From positions 1 through 64,000 of the forward strand of contig CADCXA010000010.1 in the NCBI GenBank assembly GCA_902806565.1: a stretch of DNA of 64,000 nucleotides, written 5' to 3'. This DNA is from Hypoxylon rubiginosum (lineage: Eukaryota > Ascomycota > Sordariomycetes > Xylariales > Hypoxylaceae). Numbering within the stretch: position 1 is the stretch's first letter; each line of letters begins with the position of its first letter. Positions 55,297 to 64,000 of this stretch are shown piece after piece. Under the pieces are notes generated by a model that saw only the letters and a list, made by a program, of their open reading frames with translations, did not search any database and was not told the DNA's origin. The position numbers and the translations under genes were made by a program.

Positions 55297-57516
55297 ATGG
55301 ACGAGATTGAGAATTTGCGACGTTTACTTAGAGAAGAACAACGCCTGCGGGAAGAAGAGCAACGCCGACGCGAAGTAGCCGAAGAACTCGCAAAGGGGTC
55401 ACTGCCGCAGACGCTGGCGCAGTATCTCGACTCCTGCCATTCTCTCAGCCTTCAAATACGCGTAGTGACTGACCCTTCCTCCACCACGCAAGGCGACGCA
55501 ACGAACCCGGTCGGTCGAATTTTTCCTCGACGAATTATCCCGTGGAAAGACTTTGCGGTAGGCCAGGAAGAGGTATGGGAGAAGCTTTCGGTTGGATCTC
55601 CCTTCTCCTCCCAAGCTGCCTTTCCATCCTCGCATCAGCTTGACTACGTAGCGTCCGTGATTTACCCGATCAGCAGCGAAACCGACCTACGACATTTTGA
55701 GCTTCAGACCGTCGAAAACGCCGTTTAAAAGCTGGTGAACGGAGTATATAATGATTTGCTGCTGCGGGCTCGTCTCGGCATCCGCGGATCTGTAACGTTT
55801 GAGAGCCACACGAACCTGGGTAACGATAATGTCGATGCCATCTCCACGTCTGTCGAGCACATGTCTATCGGTGGAGACGGTGCTGCTGGAGCCGCGACGT
55901 CAGACCTCGTCAAGGCCTTTCGCAGGGCCGTCAAGGGCAAGGGTGGCTCTGCCGACCAGTTCTGCGTATATCGGACCTCGGACGGTCGGTACGTTCCCGC
56001 ACTTGCGATCGAGTATAAGGCGCCGCACAAGCTGACGAGGGACGAGGTTGTCACAGGTTTGGACTCGGAGATCCAACCTGAGCGTGATGTAATCAATCGG
56101 GACGGTGAGGGCTTTGCATTCGCCTCGAGATCGCTTGTCGCCGCTGTCATCACCTAGATTTTTTCCTATATGATTGCCAAAGGCATCCGGTACGGTTACA
56201 TCTGTATGGGAGAGACGTTTGTTTTCTTATATGTCCCCAATAACGATCCTTCCGCCGTCTATTACTCTATCTCCGTGCCCAACCTGGATGTGCTAGACGA
56301 CGATAAAAATAGACTCCATCGCACCGCCGTCGCGCAAGTATTCGCTTTCGTCCTCCGAGCCCTCCAGGCGCCACCGCCGCCCGAGACCTGGTACGACCGC
56401 GCTTTTATAACTCTAGGCACCTGGGCTGTGAAATACGAAGACGTGCTGAAGAAGATCCCCCAGTCTGTTCGTAAGGAACGCCACGTTTCACCTTACAAGC
56501 CTCAGCGGTGGAGAGGTTTCGTACGCTCGCCGATCCGGACACGGTCAAGCTGCCATCCGCCGGGCGGCTCACGGCACGAGAAGGAAGACGATAGTGGCGA
56601 GGAAGATGGTTTGCCCCCCTCTCCTTCCCTTGGCCGACCCGCCCGTGCTAGAGGAAACGGATCGGCTTCGACGAGCGCAGCCGATCGAAAACAGAGACAA
56701 CCGCCCAGCAAGGATGACCCGCCGCACGATAATAAAAAGCGCGCACCAGCGAGCATATGTATAGAAGACCGACTATACTGCACCCACGAGTGCCTCTCGG
56801 GCCTGGCGGGAGGGGGTCCCATAGATCAGGAATGTCCTAATGCCGGCGACCATGGAGAGCAACACCTCGACCCGTCAGATTTTCGGCGGCTTATCAGTGT
56901 ACAGCTCGCCCGAGATCGCGGTTCCGAAGCAGACGCGGCACCACTTTATATATCCGGAGCGATCGGATCGCTTTTTAAGGTACGCCTGTCAGCCTATGGC
57001 TATACTCTTATCGCCAAGGGCGTAGAACGCCGCCATCTTATGCGTCTGCGCCACGAGAATACGATGTATAACCGGCTTCAGTCCATCCAGGGAAAGTATA
57101 TCCCCGTATGTCTCGGTACGATCGATCTGATAATACCGTATTACTACAATGGGGGCGTATTTGAACACTTCATGTTTGTTAGCTGGGCTGGACAGCCCTT
57201 GTCTGATGTTGCTAAGAGGGCGCTTCTAAAGACGGTTGTTATCGACGAGGTCGCTGCCGCATTCGAGGCAATACACGCACTACAGGTTTTGCACGGGGAC
57301 GCCGAGTTACGGAACGTACTCTACGATGTGCGCAGTAGCAATCTTATGGTCGTGGACTTTGAGCGGGCAATCGTCTATAATCGCCAGCCGCTCAGCTCGA
57401 TCAGTCCCAATCGGAAAAGGAAGTACGGTATGTTGCAGCAGAAGAATGAGAACGGTTTTACGATGGAGAGCCAGTCTGTCATAGCAAGCGTCCAGTACTA
57501 TTTAGATAGTTTGTAA
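55297..57516 (+). pseudogene. Nuclease-like/protein-kinase-like fusion with two nonsense codons
   Basis: A single 739-codon frame broken only by TAA at 55,726 and TAG at 56,155. Related ascomycete proteins have Gln at both sites, so each stop fits one CpA-to-TpA RIP change. Residues 8-30 form a charged, Glu/Arg-rich coiled coil. Around 220-241 the blocks ADQF and IEYKAPHK fit a PD-(D/E)xK-type nuclease (D220, E239, K241); this is inference. A low-complexity acidic and Pro-rich linker follows (about 410-500). The C-terminal kinase-like domain has a beta-3 Lys in LIAKG (K574), E587, the catalytic loop HGDAELRN (D668, N673) and DFE (D687), all present. No frameshift is seen, so damage is slight and recent. 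Fusions of nuclease-like and kinase domains are known among eukaryotic Crinkler-type effectors, but membership is not shown. The ATG lies in a good Kozak context. Confidence 0.8.
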
Positions 57517-58076
57517 TGCCGTGCGGTGCTTTCGTGTATGCTGTATAGTATTCCCTTGTACCTCTTCGCTTTGCTCGGTGAGCAAGCAATCTGCTGACCA
57601 TTTGCCCAAGCGATGAAATACGCTCTTCAAGACAATCGGCATGCTCCTTTTCACTTTATCGTATAGCTCCCGGATAATAAGTGGGGGAGAGGGGAGGGGG
57701 GGCCGGGCCTCTCTACTTCTTTCGGGGGGAGAGCAAAGGGGTGGCGCCGAGATGGCGCCGAGGGCGCTTAATAGACGATCCTTAATGGCCGGTTATTATT
57801 ATGATCCCTATCACATGCGCCGGGAGGAAATCGGTGACTTATGCCCCGACTCCGGGTCCGGCGGTTGCCCCACACGGATGTGAAACCCCCGTCCATATAC
57901 TATCTGTTCTTCGGCATGAGGTTACCGACTGCTGGCTTATAAAAATGCTTGCTATTCCAACCGGTTTCGTCGGGACTCGAGGCAGCTCTTGTCCTAAGTC
58001 CCCAAGACACGACTTTTACTCCTCAATCATTGCCTTATCTCTATTCTCCTAGCCTCGCCCGCTGTAGCCAGTCACG
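57517..58076. other. Intergenic region
   Basis: Separates the fusion pseudogene from the small Cys-rich gene. It contains a G-rich purine tract (about 57,680-57,740) and a TATA-like CTTATAAAA at about 57,937, some 140 bp before the next ATG. Open frames here are short and without family resemblance. Confidence 0.45.
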
Positions 58077-58511
58077 ATGGACGATATCAGCCGGCTCCTT
58101 CTGGAGCGATGCAAGATCTCCTATGAACGCTCTAAGCAGGAGGAATTGGACAAGAACCATCTCATATATTGCTACCGCTGCCTCAAGGCGGTTGCTCTAG
58201 TCAGGGACGAAAAGCACGACTGGTGTGTACTGGCCACGGCTTGTCCAACTTGTCTCCCCATCGTTTTCCTGGCGATAGGGAACAACCTATCTGAAGCAAA
58301 GCCCACCGCGGTTTTCGATTTCTGCATCTCTACCTGGTCTCGTCAGGAACTTGTCTACGCAAACCCAACCACCCGAAGCTTGAAGGGGGTTGTTCGATGC
58401 CCCTTTAGCAACGTACAAGTCCCCAGCGTCGTGCCATCGCCCCTTACCGAGTCGTTGCTTGCGCTCACCGGCCCACTGCCCATAGGTACCCACGATTCAA
58501 TAGGGAGATAG
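58077..58511 (+). CDS. Small Cys-rich hypothetical protein (144 aa)
   Basis: Uninterrupted frame from ATG (context GTCACGATGG) to TAG. I do not recognise the family. The N-terminal 30 residues are charged and helical. Cys codons are arranged as C32-x2-C35, then H47, C50 and C56-x2-C59, which could bind one zinc ion. The C-terminal half is Pro/Ser-rich and low in predicted structure. No signal peptide or clear membrane helix. The only open gene of ordinary length in the cluster. It lies between two RIP-type pseudogenes, so it may be non-repeated and therefore spared, or simply a chance frame. A TATA-like site lies about 140 bp upstream. Confidence 0.45.
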   Translation: MDDISRLLLERCKISYERSKQEELDKNHLIYCYRCLKAVALVRDEKHDWCVLATACPTCLPIVFLAIGNNLSEAKPTAVFDFCISTWSRQELVYANPTTRSLKGVVRCPFSNVQVPSVVPSPLTESLLALTGPLPIGTHDSIGR

Positions 58512-58714
58512 CCGGCCCAATGCCATGGTCACCGTCACCCGAGGGACATATTCTTGGAAATTTTGGCTTATATCGCGGATGGGAGGAAAAGGGTGCTACA
58601 GGGCTACTTGAGGCTTGCGAAGGAAAGGCCGTTCTAGCTTAGCCAGTATCAACTTCTCTTTATTAACTTCTTTAACTTCTCTTTATTTCATTAGTACTGC
58701 CACAATTTCACCGG

Positions 58715-58723
58715 CCAATCAGA
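58715..58723 (+). promoter_or_regulatory. CCAAT box, distal
   Basis: CCAATCAGA, identical to the motif at 58,926. CCAAT is bound by the Hap/CBF complex in fungi. It lies about 310 bp before the HNH start codon. Assigned from motif and position only. Confidence 0.35.
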
Positions 58724-58925
58724 TACTTAAAATCGCCCCGCACTTTTCGACCTTTTCCTTTGCGGTTCTATCGCTCCAGGTCTGGGAATAGTGCAAATAG
58801 TATAGAAAGGTCACGCAAAACGAGCTCTATCAAACCATACTAATTATCTTACTTTTTACCTGATATTGAAATATATTAATTGATTTTATAAAGAATCTAA
58901 GGGACGTGCGCTGTGGTGTGGCTAG

Positions 58926-58934
58926 CCAATCAGA
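58926..58934 (+). promoter_or_regulatory. CCAAT box, proximal to the HNH gene
   Basis: CCAATCAGA about 100 bp upstream of the ATG at 59,033, a usual distance for a fungal CCAAT box. The second identical 9-mer at 58,715 supports a real promoter here, now in front of a broken gene. Confidence 0.4.
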
Positions 58935-59032
58935 GCCGGACTCATCTGTGGCGTAAAGGAAGCTCACGATACCCCCCCCCCCCCCGGCCGAAGGGCGGGT
59001 CACGCAGCTAGTACCAACTATCTCGACACAAT

Positions 59033-60748
59033 ATGCTGCTCAAGCGCCGGTTTAACAGGCCCGAACTCCCTCTGGCGTCCGAACGAGGAAATCTCGTAAA
59101 GCATGTTGATATTTATCATCCCCATCCCAACTATCGTGGGTTGAGGCCGCTAGTCAGTCTAAATTCGTCCGACAACGGCGGAGTCGATTTCTCAATCGCA
59201 TACTACGCTTGCTGCATCGTGGCTGGCAATTGTTGGAAGCCATCTGAAGGCCGTCCTCCGGTGAATCATCAAGGCAGTAATTGGGTTCCGGATGGTCCCT
59301 ATTTCTCTAAAACCAGGAAGAAACAACCAACGGATATACCTACAGATGATGTCTTGAAAGCTGGGCGTTATTTCTTCCATATTCCAGGAGACGGTATGAT
59401 ATTACCCACTTTGAGCAGATGCACCCCCGCTAACAACGCATCTCCACCAGAACACTACCCCTTCTATCCCAACTTCGACCAGTGGGTGTTTCCCGAAGCG
59501 ATGCCTAAACCATGGCTGCATGGGCATATCTGAAACGCAGAACCGGATCGACATCAGATGAACCCACAACAGATGACGGTCGATTTGCAGAGCCGTCTGC
59601 GGAACTCCTGCACGAGCAACCCGCAGGTCGAGACTTTCCCGCTGAGGCCTGTCGCCTTACAGGACACCCAATCGGACTTGAACTCGGCCACGTGGTTCCC
59701 AAAACCACCTTCACCTGGTTCAACAACAACTACATGCGCGAGTACTCAACTGTAAGTTCGGAACATAACGATCCTCTCAACGACATAGGGAACCTCATAC
59801 CTATCCGGAAAGACCTTCATCATCTGTTCGATCACAGCAACTTGGTTATTGTCCCCAAGAGGGATAGAGACGATGCAGGTAATCCTATGGATACCTACTC
59901 TATACTTTCCCATGTCCTGCAACCACCAGGAAGATCAACAGGAGGAGACCTGCTGGTATTATCCTAGTATCACAATCTAGAGTGCTACCCCATTAAGAGG
60001 GTCCCCGTCGAGTACCTGTTCGCACGTTTTGCTTGGAGCATCTTTAATGATAAGATCATCCTAATACTCAACGGCGAAGAGGCGAAAGCTGCAACTTATA
60101 AGCTATTGGTTACTGAGCCTGGAGACGATGATTGGGAAACCAAGGCGCAGACGGTCGGGAACGCGATCAACAGCAGGTCAAGGCAATAAACGTAAGAGGC
60201 CGAGGACTGAAGGCGACGGCGGAAACGCTAGCGGCGGCGAGGAGGAATGTGATCCATGTGATAGCGACACTATCGAGTCCTACGATTCCGATACTGACTC
60301 CTATGATTCTAATAATCCCGACGCTTACGACAAGCTCTTCGACAGGATGATGGCTCCATTACTTCCTAGTAGCGATGGCATGGAATCTGATAGTGACATC
60401 ACTGATTCCAGCTACGACGAACCACCTGTCAAACGTCCAAAGCAGCAATCACCAATGCCACAAGGCATTACCATTGATCCTCTCCGTCGCATCAACAATG
60501 CTGATACTCAGCATAACGTAGACTTAGCCTCGTCAGTCGGCAGCGTGGTGAGCAGCGAAGGAAGCACCCAGGCGAGTAGCGAGTATAATTTTGGCAAGAC
60601 TCGAGGCATTAACACAACAACACCGCCAGCGAAACCTGGTATGCAATTGCCCAAGCGCAGTAAGCACCAGGCAATACGAGACTACATAGGTAGTTTAGTT
60701 ATAACAAGCATTAAGGTTCAACTTGGCTCGTTATCGATAAACCCGTAA
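59033..60748 (+). pseudogene. HNH-type nuclease of the fungal HNH_2 family, broken
   Basis: The parts of one protein lie in three pieces. The N-terminal domain (59,033-59,533) holds HVDIYHPHP, then YYACCIVAGN, and ends YPNFDQWVFP. After a frameshift near 59,515 the nuclease domain follows (59,512-60,123): CRLTGHPIGLELGHVVPK gives the first His, NDIGNLIPIRKDLHHLFD gives the Asn and second His, followed by VIVPK. TAG at 59,965 interrupts it where related proteins continue into YHN...VEYLFARFAW, which is indeed read after the stop. A second frameshift near 60,125 leads to an acidic Ser/Asp-rich tail with a KRKRPR nuclear-localisation-like stretch. All three HNH positions are present, so the fold was once intact. 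The last 25 or so codons overlap helicase sequence on the other strand, so the original C-terminus may have been replaced. Confidence 0.75.
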
Positions 60749-63031
60749 AGGATGTTACAGACATTCTTGGTTACAGCCACCACTGTTCCAGTGAAAAGAG
60801 GCATCTTGAATTTGTTCGTCTTGTAAGTCGCATCAAAAGAGCTTAGAGGGATATTTTCGCCACATCTTAATACCCCACGGCTCCAACCTTTGAGTTCAAG
60901 ACAGCCAAATCGGCTAGAGTCTATTTCCCTTCTCTTAAACGTTTCAAGATGGGTGCTAACACAGGGTCAACATTCCTCATCTGCTCCGTCAGCAAGATGA
61001 CCGAGGTAAATTGCGTCCACAGCTGATGGCCCAAGTAATGATTATCCTGAACATTGATGTGGAACTCCTGTCCGGTTGTTTCAAGGATCCTCTTGACGTT
61101 AGCTTTGCCTACTAACTTGAACTGGTAAAAGTCGCCGCAAAGGAGCACGATCGGCATCCCACTGAAAGCCTGATCGAAACAGCTACGAGCACGTTAGAGC
61201 TAATGACTAATACAATAAAGATCTCTGCCGGCATGATGGCCATCAACATTCATCTATCACGATGATGTCTGTTTCCTTCCAGGCTGCCGCTTTTCTCAGG
61301 GAATATTTTACGACTCATGTTAGAAAATAATCCCCTGGCAGAGTAAACAGTTATGCCATCAATCTTAACAGAAGCGCTGCCTGGTGTTGCTGTAAGCTTG
61401 ATACGTTGTCGTGCCCCTTTTCTATCTAGAGCTGAGAGAAGGGCTACAATCACAACACTTTTACCTATGCCACCTTCACCTCCAAGATAGTAAAGCAGCT
61501 AAGTGAAAAATATAGATAAATTATTAACAGAAATATCACAAGCTTTGTATGTGTTGACTTAATTAAGCTTATTCATTACAAGATTTACAAGCTAAGTTTG
61601 CTTATTATTAAGGGTAAACGGTTGCATAATAACTGCAGCCACATAAAGCTAAGTTTAGCAGGTTCCCATCATCATCTCTTGCATTAGATTGGTCGTCCAA
61701 ATCTCTAACGCTAGACTGGTCTCGGCCTTGGGTAGGCTGGCTCATCGAGCTCGCCGGCGTCACGACGAAGCTTATATGTGTTTAGAGCGTCCATTATCCG
61801 TTTCCAGGTAAGGGTCTGCTTGTTCATAGCTCGGCTCAAATCACCATGATTTGCACTACTGTACGGGCATCTGTCGATACCAATTTGTCTCTAGCCCAAT
61901 CGGAAAGTCGGGTACCTTTTTGGCATTGCCCGCCGGGAGTGCACGCAATAGATGCGTGAGTCGGTTCTCGAAAAGGGAGGCACCTTTTGCTGCCGTCTCT
62001 AAAATCTTTTGAATACTACGAGCGAATGCAATGAAAGCTTCCGTGTTATCTAGTTTATGAGTAGCGTCATTTTCTTCTGATGAATCGTCATCCTGGTTAT
62101 CATCTCTCAACAACATCCCCAGTCGATTCATCCAAAAACTGTTCCCATAGCACAAATAGGCCAAGTCAAATGACAGGACTGCGGGCAGAGAACCAGGAAT
62201 CATCCATATCCAGTGGATACGTGCCGGTAAGCAAGGGCGTATAGGTGTGGCTGTTTGTCACAACACGTTGACAATAGTTTGCACCTTGTAAGGATCTCTC
62301 AAACTCAGCGTAATAGCGCATCCACTTCTCTTAAGATAGCTTCCGCACTATCTCCACAAGGGAAGCGTATTCGTATAGGGACATCACGAAATACATCCCG
62401 CTCGTAACCCTCGAAAATACTAGGTTTTATCCCGATCTCCGGTTCAAAGAAAATAGCCTCTTCTGAAGCAGTCTCCACATCAGTAGCACGCTGTCTCAGC
62501 AGAGGCCATCAACATTGAATAGCCTAATACACAGTATCACAGTGTAGCTATCGCCAGTTCGATTCGGAAAAATAGGACGTGTCGTATCCCAGAATATGAT
62601 TACAGTCTTCGATAAAAGAAAGCTCACGATCAGATAATATTCAATTCGAAATTCTTGCCATGAGACCCATGGCCACGTGATCAGCATCGTTGGCATTCAT
62701 GGAGGGATTCTTCATTAGATTGTCATAATGGGTAGTAAATAGGGCCATACGCTGATGCGTCTGCAGAAGCAACTTGGTCGCATAATTTGTGGCATAGTAT
62801 AAAAAAGCAAGCGTTTAGGTAACTGTGAAGGGAAGAAAATTTATAACAAGTAATGGTACACTTATATTATTGAGTTACAATAACACATTCTTCTTCCAGG
62901 ACATCTAAGTTCTGCTGTAAAACTTCGCTAGGCGTCAATTAGTCATTTGCTTTTCTTACGTCGGAAATATCAGGTTGGACGCGCGCCAGATATTTTCCCC
63001 TTGCCCCGACCATATCTGCCACTCCTCGCAT
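60700..63031 (-). pseudogene. Pif1/Helitron-like helicase, degraded
   Basis: Minus-strand remains of a Pif1-family superfamily-1 helicase. In order from high to low coordinates: LAFLYYATNYATK (about 62,770-62,810), as in the region before the helicase domain of Helitron-type proteins; MNANDADHVAMGLMARISN near 62,690; a 50-codon open piece at 62,340-62,505; Walker A LGGEGGIGKS (about 61,457-61,490); Walker B IIVIDE (61,249-61,269); CGDFYQF (about 61,120-61,140); LTEQMRN (about 60,972-60,990); and a MPLFTGTVVAVTKNV block (about 60,765-60,810). Several frames are used and stops are frequent, many TAG/TGA. TTTTTCACTTAG directly before the Walker A segment could be a splice acceptor. A 56-bp GT...TTCACAG segment (62,823-62,878) looks like a short intron, although the frame does not join cleanly. 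No HUH replication domain was seen, so Helitron membership is unproven. The N-terminal limit is uncertain. Confidence 0.65.
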
Positions 63032-63041
63032 AACGTTAACT

Positions 63042-63919
63042 ATGAGTCAATCGCCATACATTGGGTTGGGCAAGGAAGTCAAAACAGGGACCTCAAGCTC
63101 TGTCCACTTCACCGGTGACCTGGTTGCATGGCGTTCATCACCCAATACCCCCACACCTTTAAAAGCGTTTCCTAGTGGTTTGAAGCAAGAGCCGGTTGGG
63201 TGGCCTGATCATCTTGTACGCAGGCGCCCGGCATTCTTCCCTGCGGGGGACATCGGTTATGCTGAGATAGAGAAACACTTCTTGCCGACCGTACTTAAGC
63301 CGCGTCGAGATATGCATATAATGGAATGGTGGGATCGTTTAATAGCTTGCTACAATACGACAGGGAGGATTGATAGAAGGGACTACTTATCCGATTTTGA
63401 CCTTTGGTTATACCTCTAGGCAATCCAAGAAGATGTGCAATATCATCATGGCCTCCGAGCTACGTTATGCTCGATTAAGATACCATATCACCCTTACCCA
63501 CAAGGAATAAAAGTGCAGCATTAAGCGTAGGATTAATTGTGCATCTAATTCGGTTCTCAGACGGAGGTGGCTACTCCGCAGTCTTAATTTATGACCACAG
63601 CCGTTGACGCCGGATTTTCGCCGACTCAAGGTCCCTCTGTTGCGAGGCTCGGTTCGACTTAGCTTCCCGGCGTTTACGACGTTGGTTAGTAGAGAGTGGG
63701 ATGGCCCCACAGGGACTTGATGACACGTACGTTTGAAAGCGTAGCACTCTTCATTATATCACAGAGCAATCGAGCTCCTGGACTTGCGGTCTGGTAGCTA
63801 TCAACTTTGTTCAAGCTTTTATGAGGGAAGGGCTTGATGACTGGGAAGACTCATATGGGAAAATCCCAAGATATCTCTATGGGCTCATTGAATCAGCAGC
63901 GCCAAATTGTGCTACCTAG
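63042..63919 (+). pseudogene. Ulp1-like (C48) cysteine protease, degraded
   Basis: An N-terminal open piece (63,042-63,419, 125 codons; HIMEWWDRLIACYNTTG near its end) is followed, after a TAG, by 34 more open codons. After a shift to another frame near 63,530 comes a stretch resembling the Ulp1/SUMO-protease core: GGYSAVLIYDHS (about 63,565-63,600), FADSRSL, then QSSSWTCGLVAINFVQAF (about 63,767-63,820), which fits the glutamine and nucleophile Cys of C48 peptidases. The expected HW pair is not seen; GGY stands in its place, possibly His changed to Tyr. TGA stops lie at 63,605 and 63,734. The frame ends at 63,917. Such proteases occur in several fungal DNA transposons as well as in hosts. 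It starts only 10 bp from a possible start on the other strand, so true start sites are doubtful. Confidence 0.5.
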
Positions 63920-64000
63920 CGAGGTGATTGATCTATCAAATATACCTACTAAGCCGTCGACGTTTAGCACGGCAAAGTATGCCAACCAAAGCGCTGATTT

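Larger units (their letters stand above)
58512..59032. other. Intergenic region with two CCAAT motifs
   Basis: AT-rich around 58,640-58,900, with repeated TTAACTTC/CTTTAT pieces and a 14-C run at 58,972-58,985. It holds two CCAATCAGA motifs (listed separately). No gene is seen. Confidence 0.5.

Noticed and set aside
57641..58200. Three overlapping short plus-strand frames
   Set aside because: Low-complexity Gly/Arg/Ser or hydrophobic content, mutually overlapping, without start context or family resemblance.
62496..62696. 66-residue minus-strand frame with a hydrophobic stretch
   Set aside because: The neighbouring frame (MNANDADHVAMGLMARISN, then LSDRELSF) fits the helicase-type protein better; this frame is a shadow.
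63032..63042. Bidirectional promoter between the helicase and Ulp1-like genes
   Set aside because: The two candidate starts are only 10 bp apart and both genes are degraded, so the starts are probably wrong rather than sharing a promoter.
1..64000. Telomeric repeats
   Set aside because: No TTAGGG/CCCTAA runs were seen, so a chromosome-end position cannot be claimed even though the repeats would suit a subtelomere or centromere.

Overview
The window looks like repeat-rich nuclear DNA of a filamentous ascomycete (Pezizomycotina). Three things point there. The first 48 kb is extremely AT-rich, with CpA/TpG replaced by TpA, the signature of repeat-induced point mutation (RIP). There is a Tad1-type LINE and a DUF3435-type tyrosine recombinase. 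The unique part holds several ascomycete-specific gene families, most broken by C-to-T nonsense changes. The species cannot be named from this.

Layout. Bases 1-45,344 are built mainly from one repeat unit of about 15.8 kb. Two complete copies lie head to tail (B, 13,754-29,560; C, 29,561-45,344). The right-hand 4.1 kb of a third copy (A) opens the window. An inverted copy of the left part (D, 5,871-11,984) faces B across a 0.38-kb spacer, making a large imperfect palindrome. A 464-bp repeat lies at the palindrome centre. A 182-bp MITE-like element sits twice in D and once, inverted, at 48.1 kb. No copy codes intact protein. The 3' part of a DUF3435 recombinase gene is still readable in the unit if TAA/TAG are taken as former CAA/CAG. 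Bases 45,345-48,138 are RIP-saturated sequence that I could not assign.

At about 48,326 the composition jumps to roughly half GC. A 5'-truncated Tad1-like LINE (48,326-52,051) ends in an AAC-repeat tail fused directly to an antisense 82-bp 5' end of 18S rRNA. This is followed by what should be the external transcribed spacer and intergenic spacer of rDNA, with several tandem repeat families (52,134 to about 54,300).

From 55.3 kb to the end lies a cluster of degraded genes: a nuclease-like plus kinase-like fusion, a small Cys-rich open gene, an HNH nuclease, a Pif1/Helitron-like helicase (minus strand) and a Ulp1-like cysteine protease. Apart from the small Cys-rich gene, all are interrupted, mostly by TAA/TAG where a Gln codon is expected, plus a few frameshifts. 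The region therefore reads as a graveyard at the edge of an AT-rich compartment, with an rDNA fragment caught between two mobile-element blocks. Whether the cluster ever worked as one unit is unknown.
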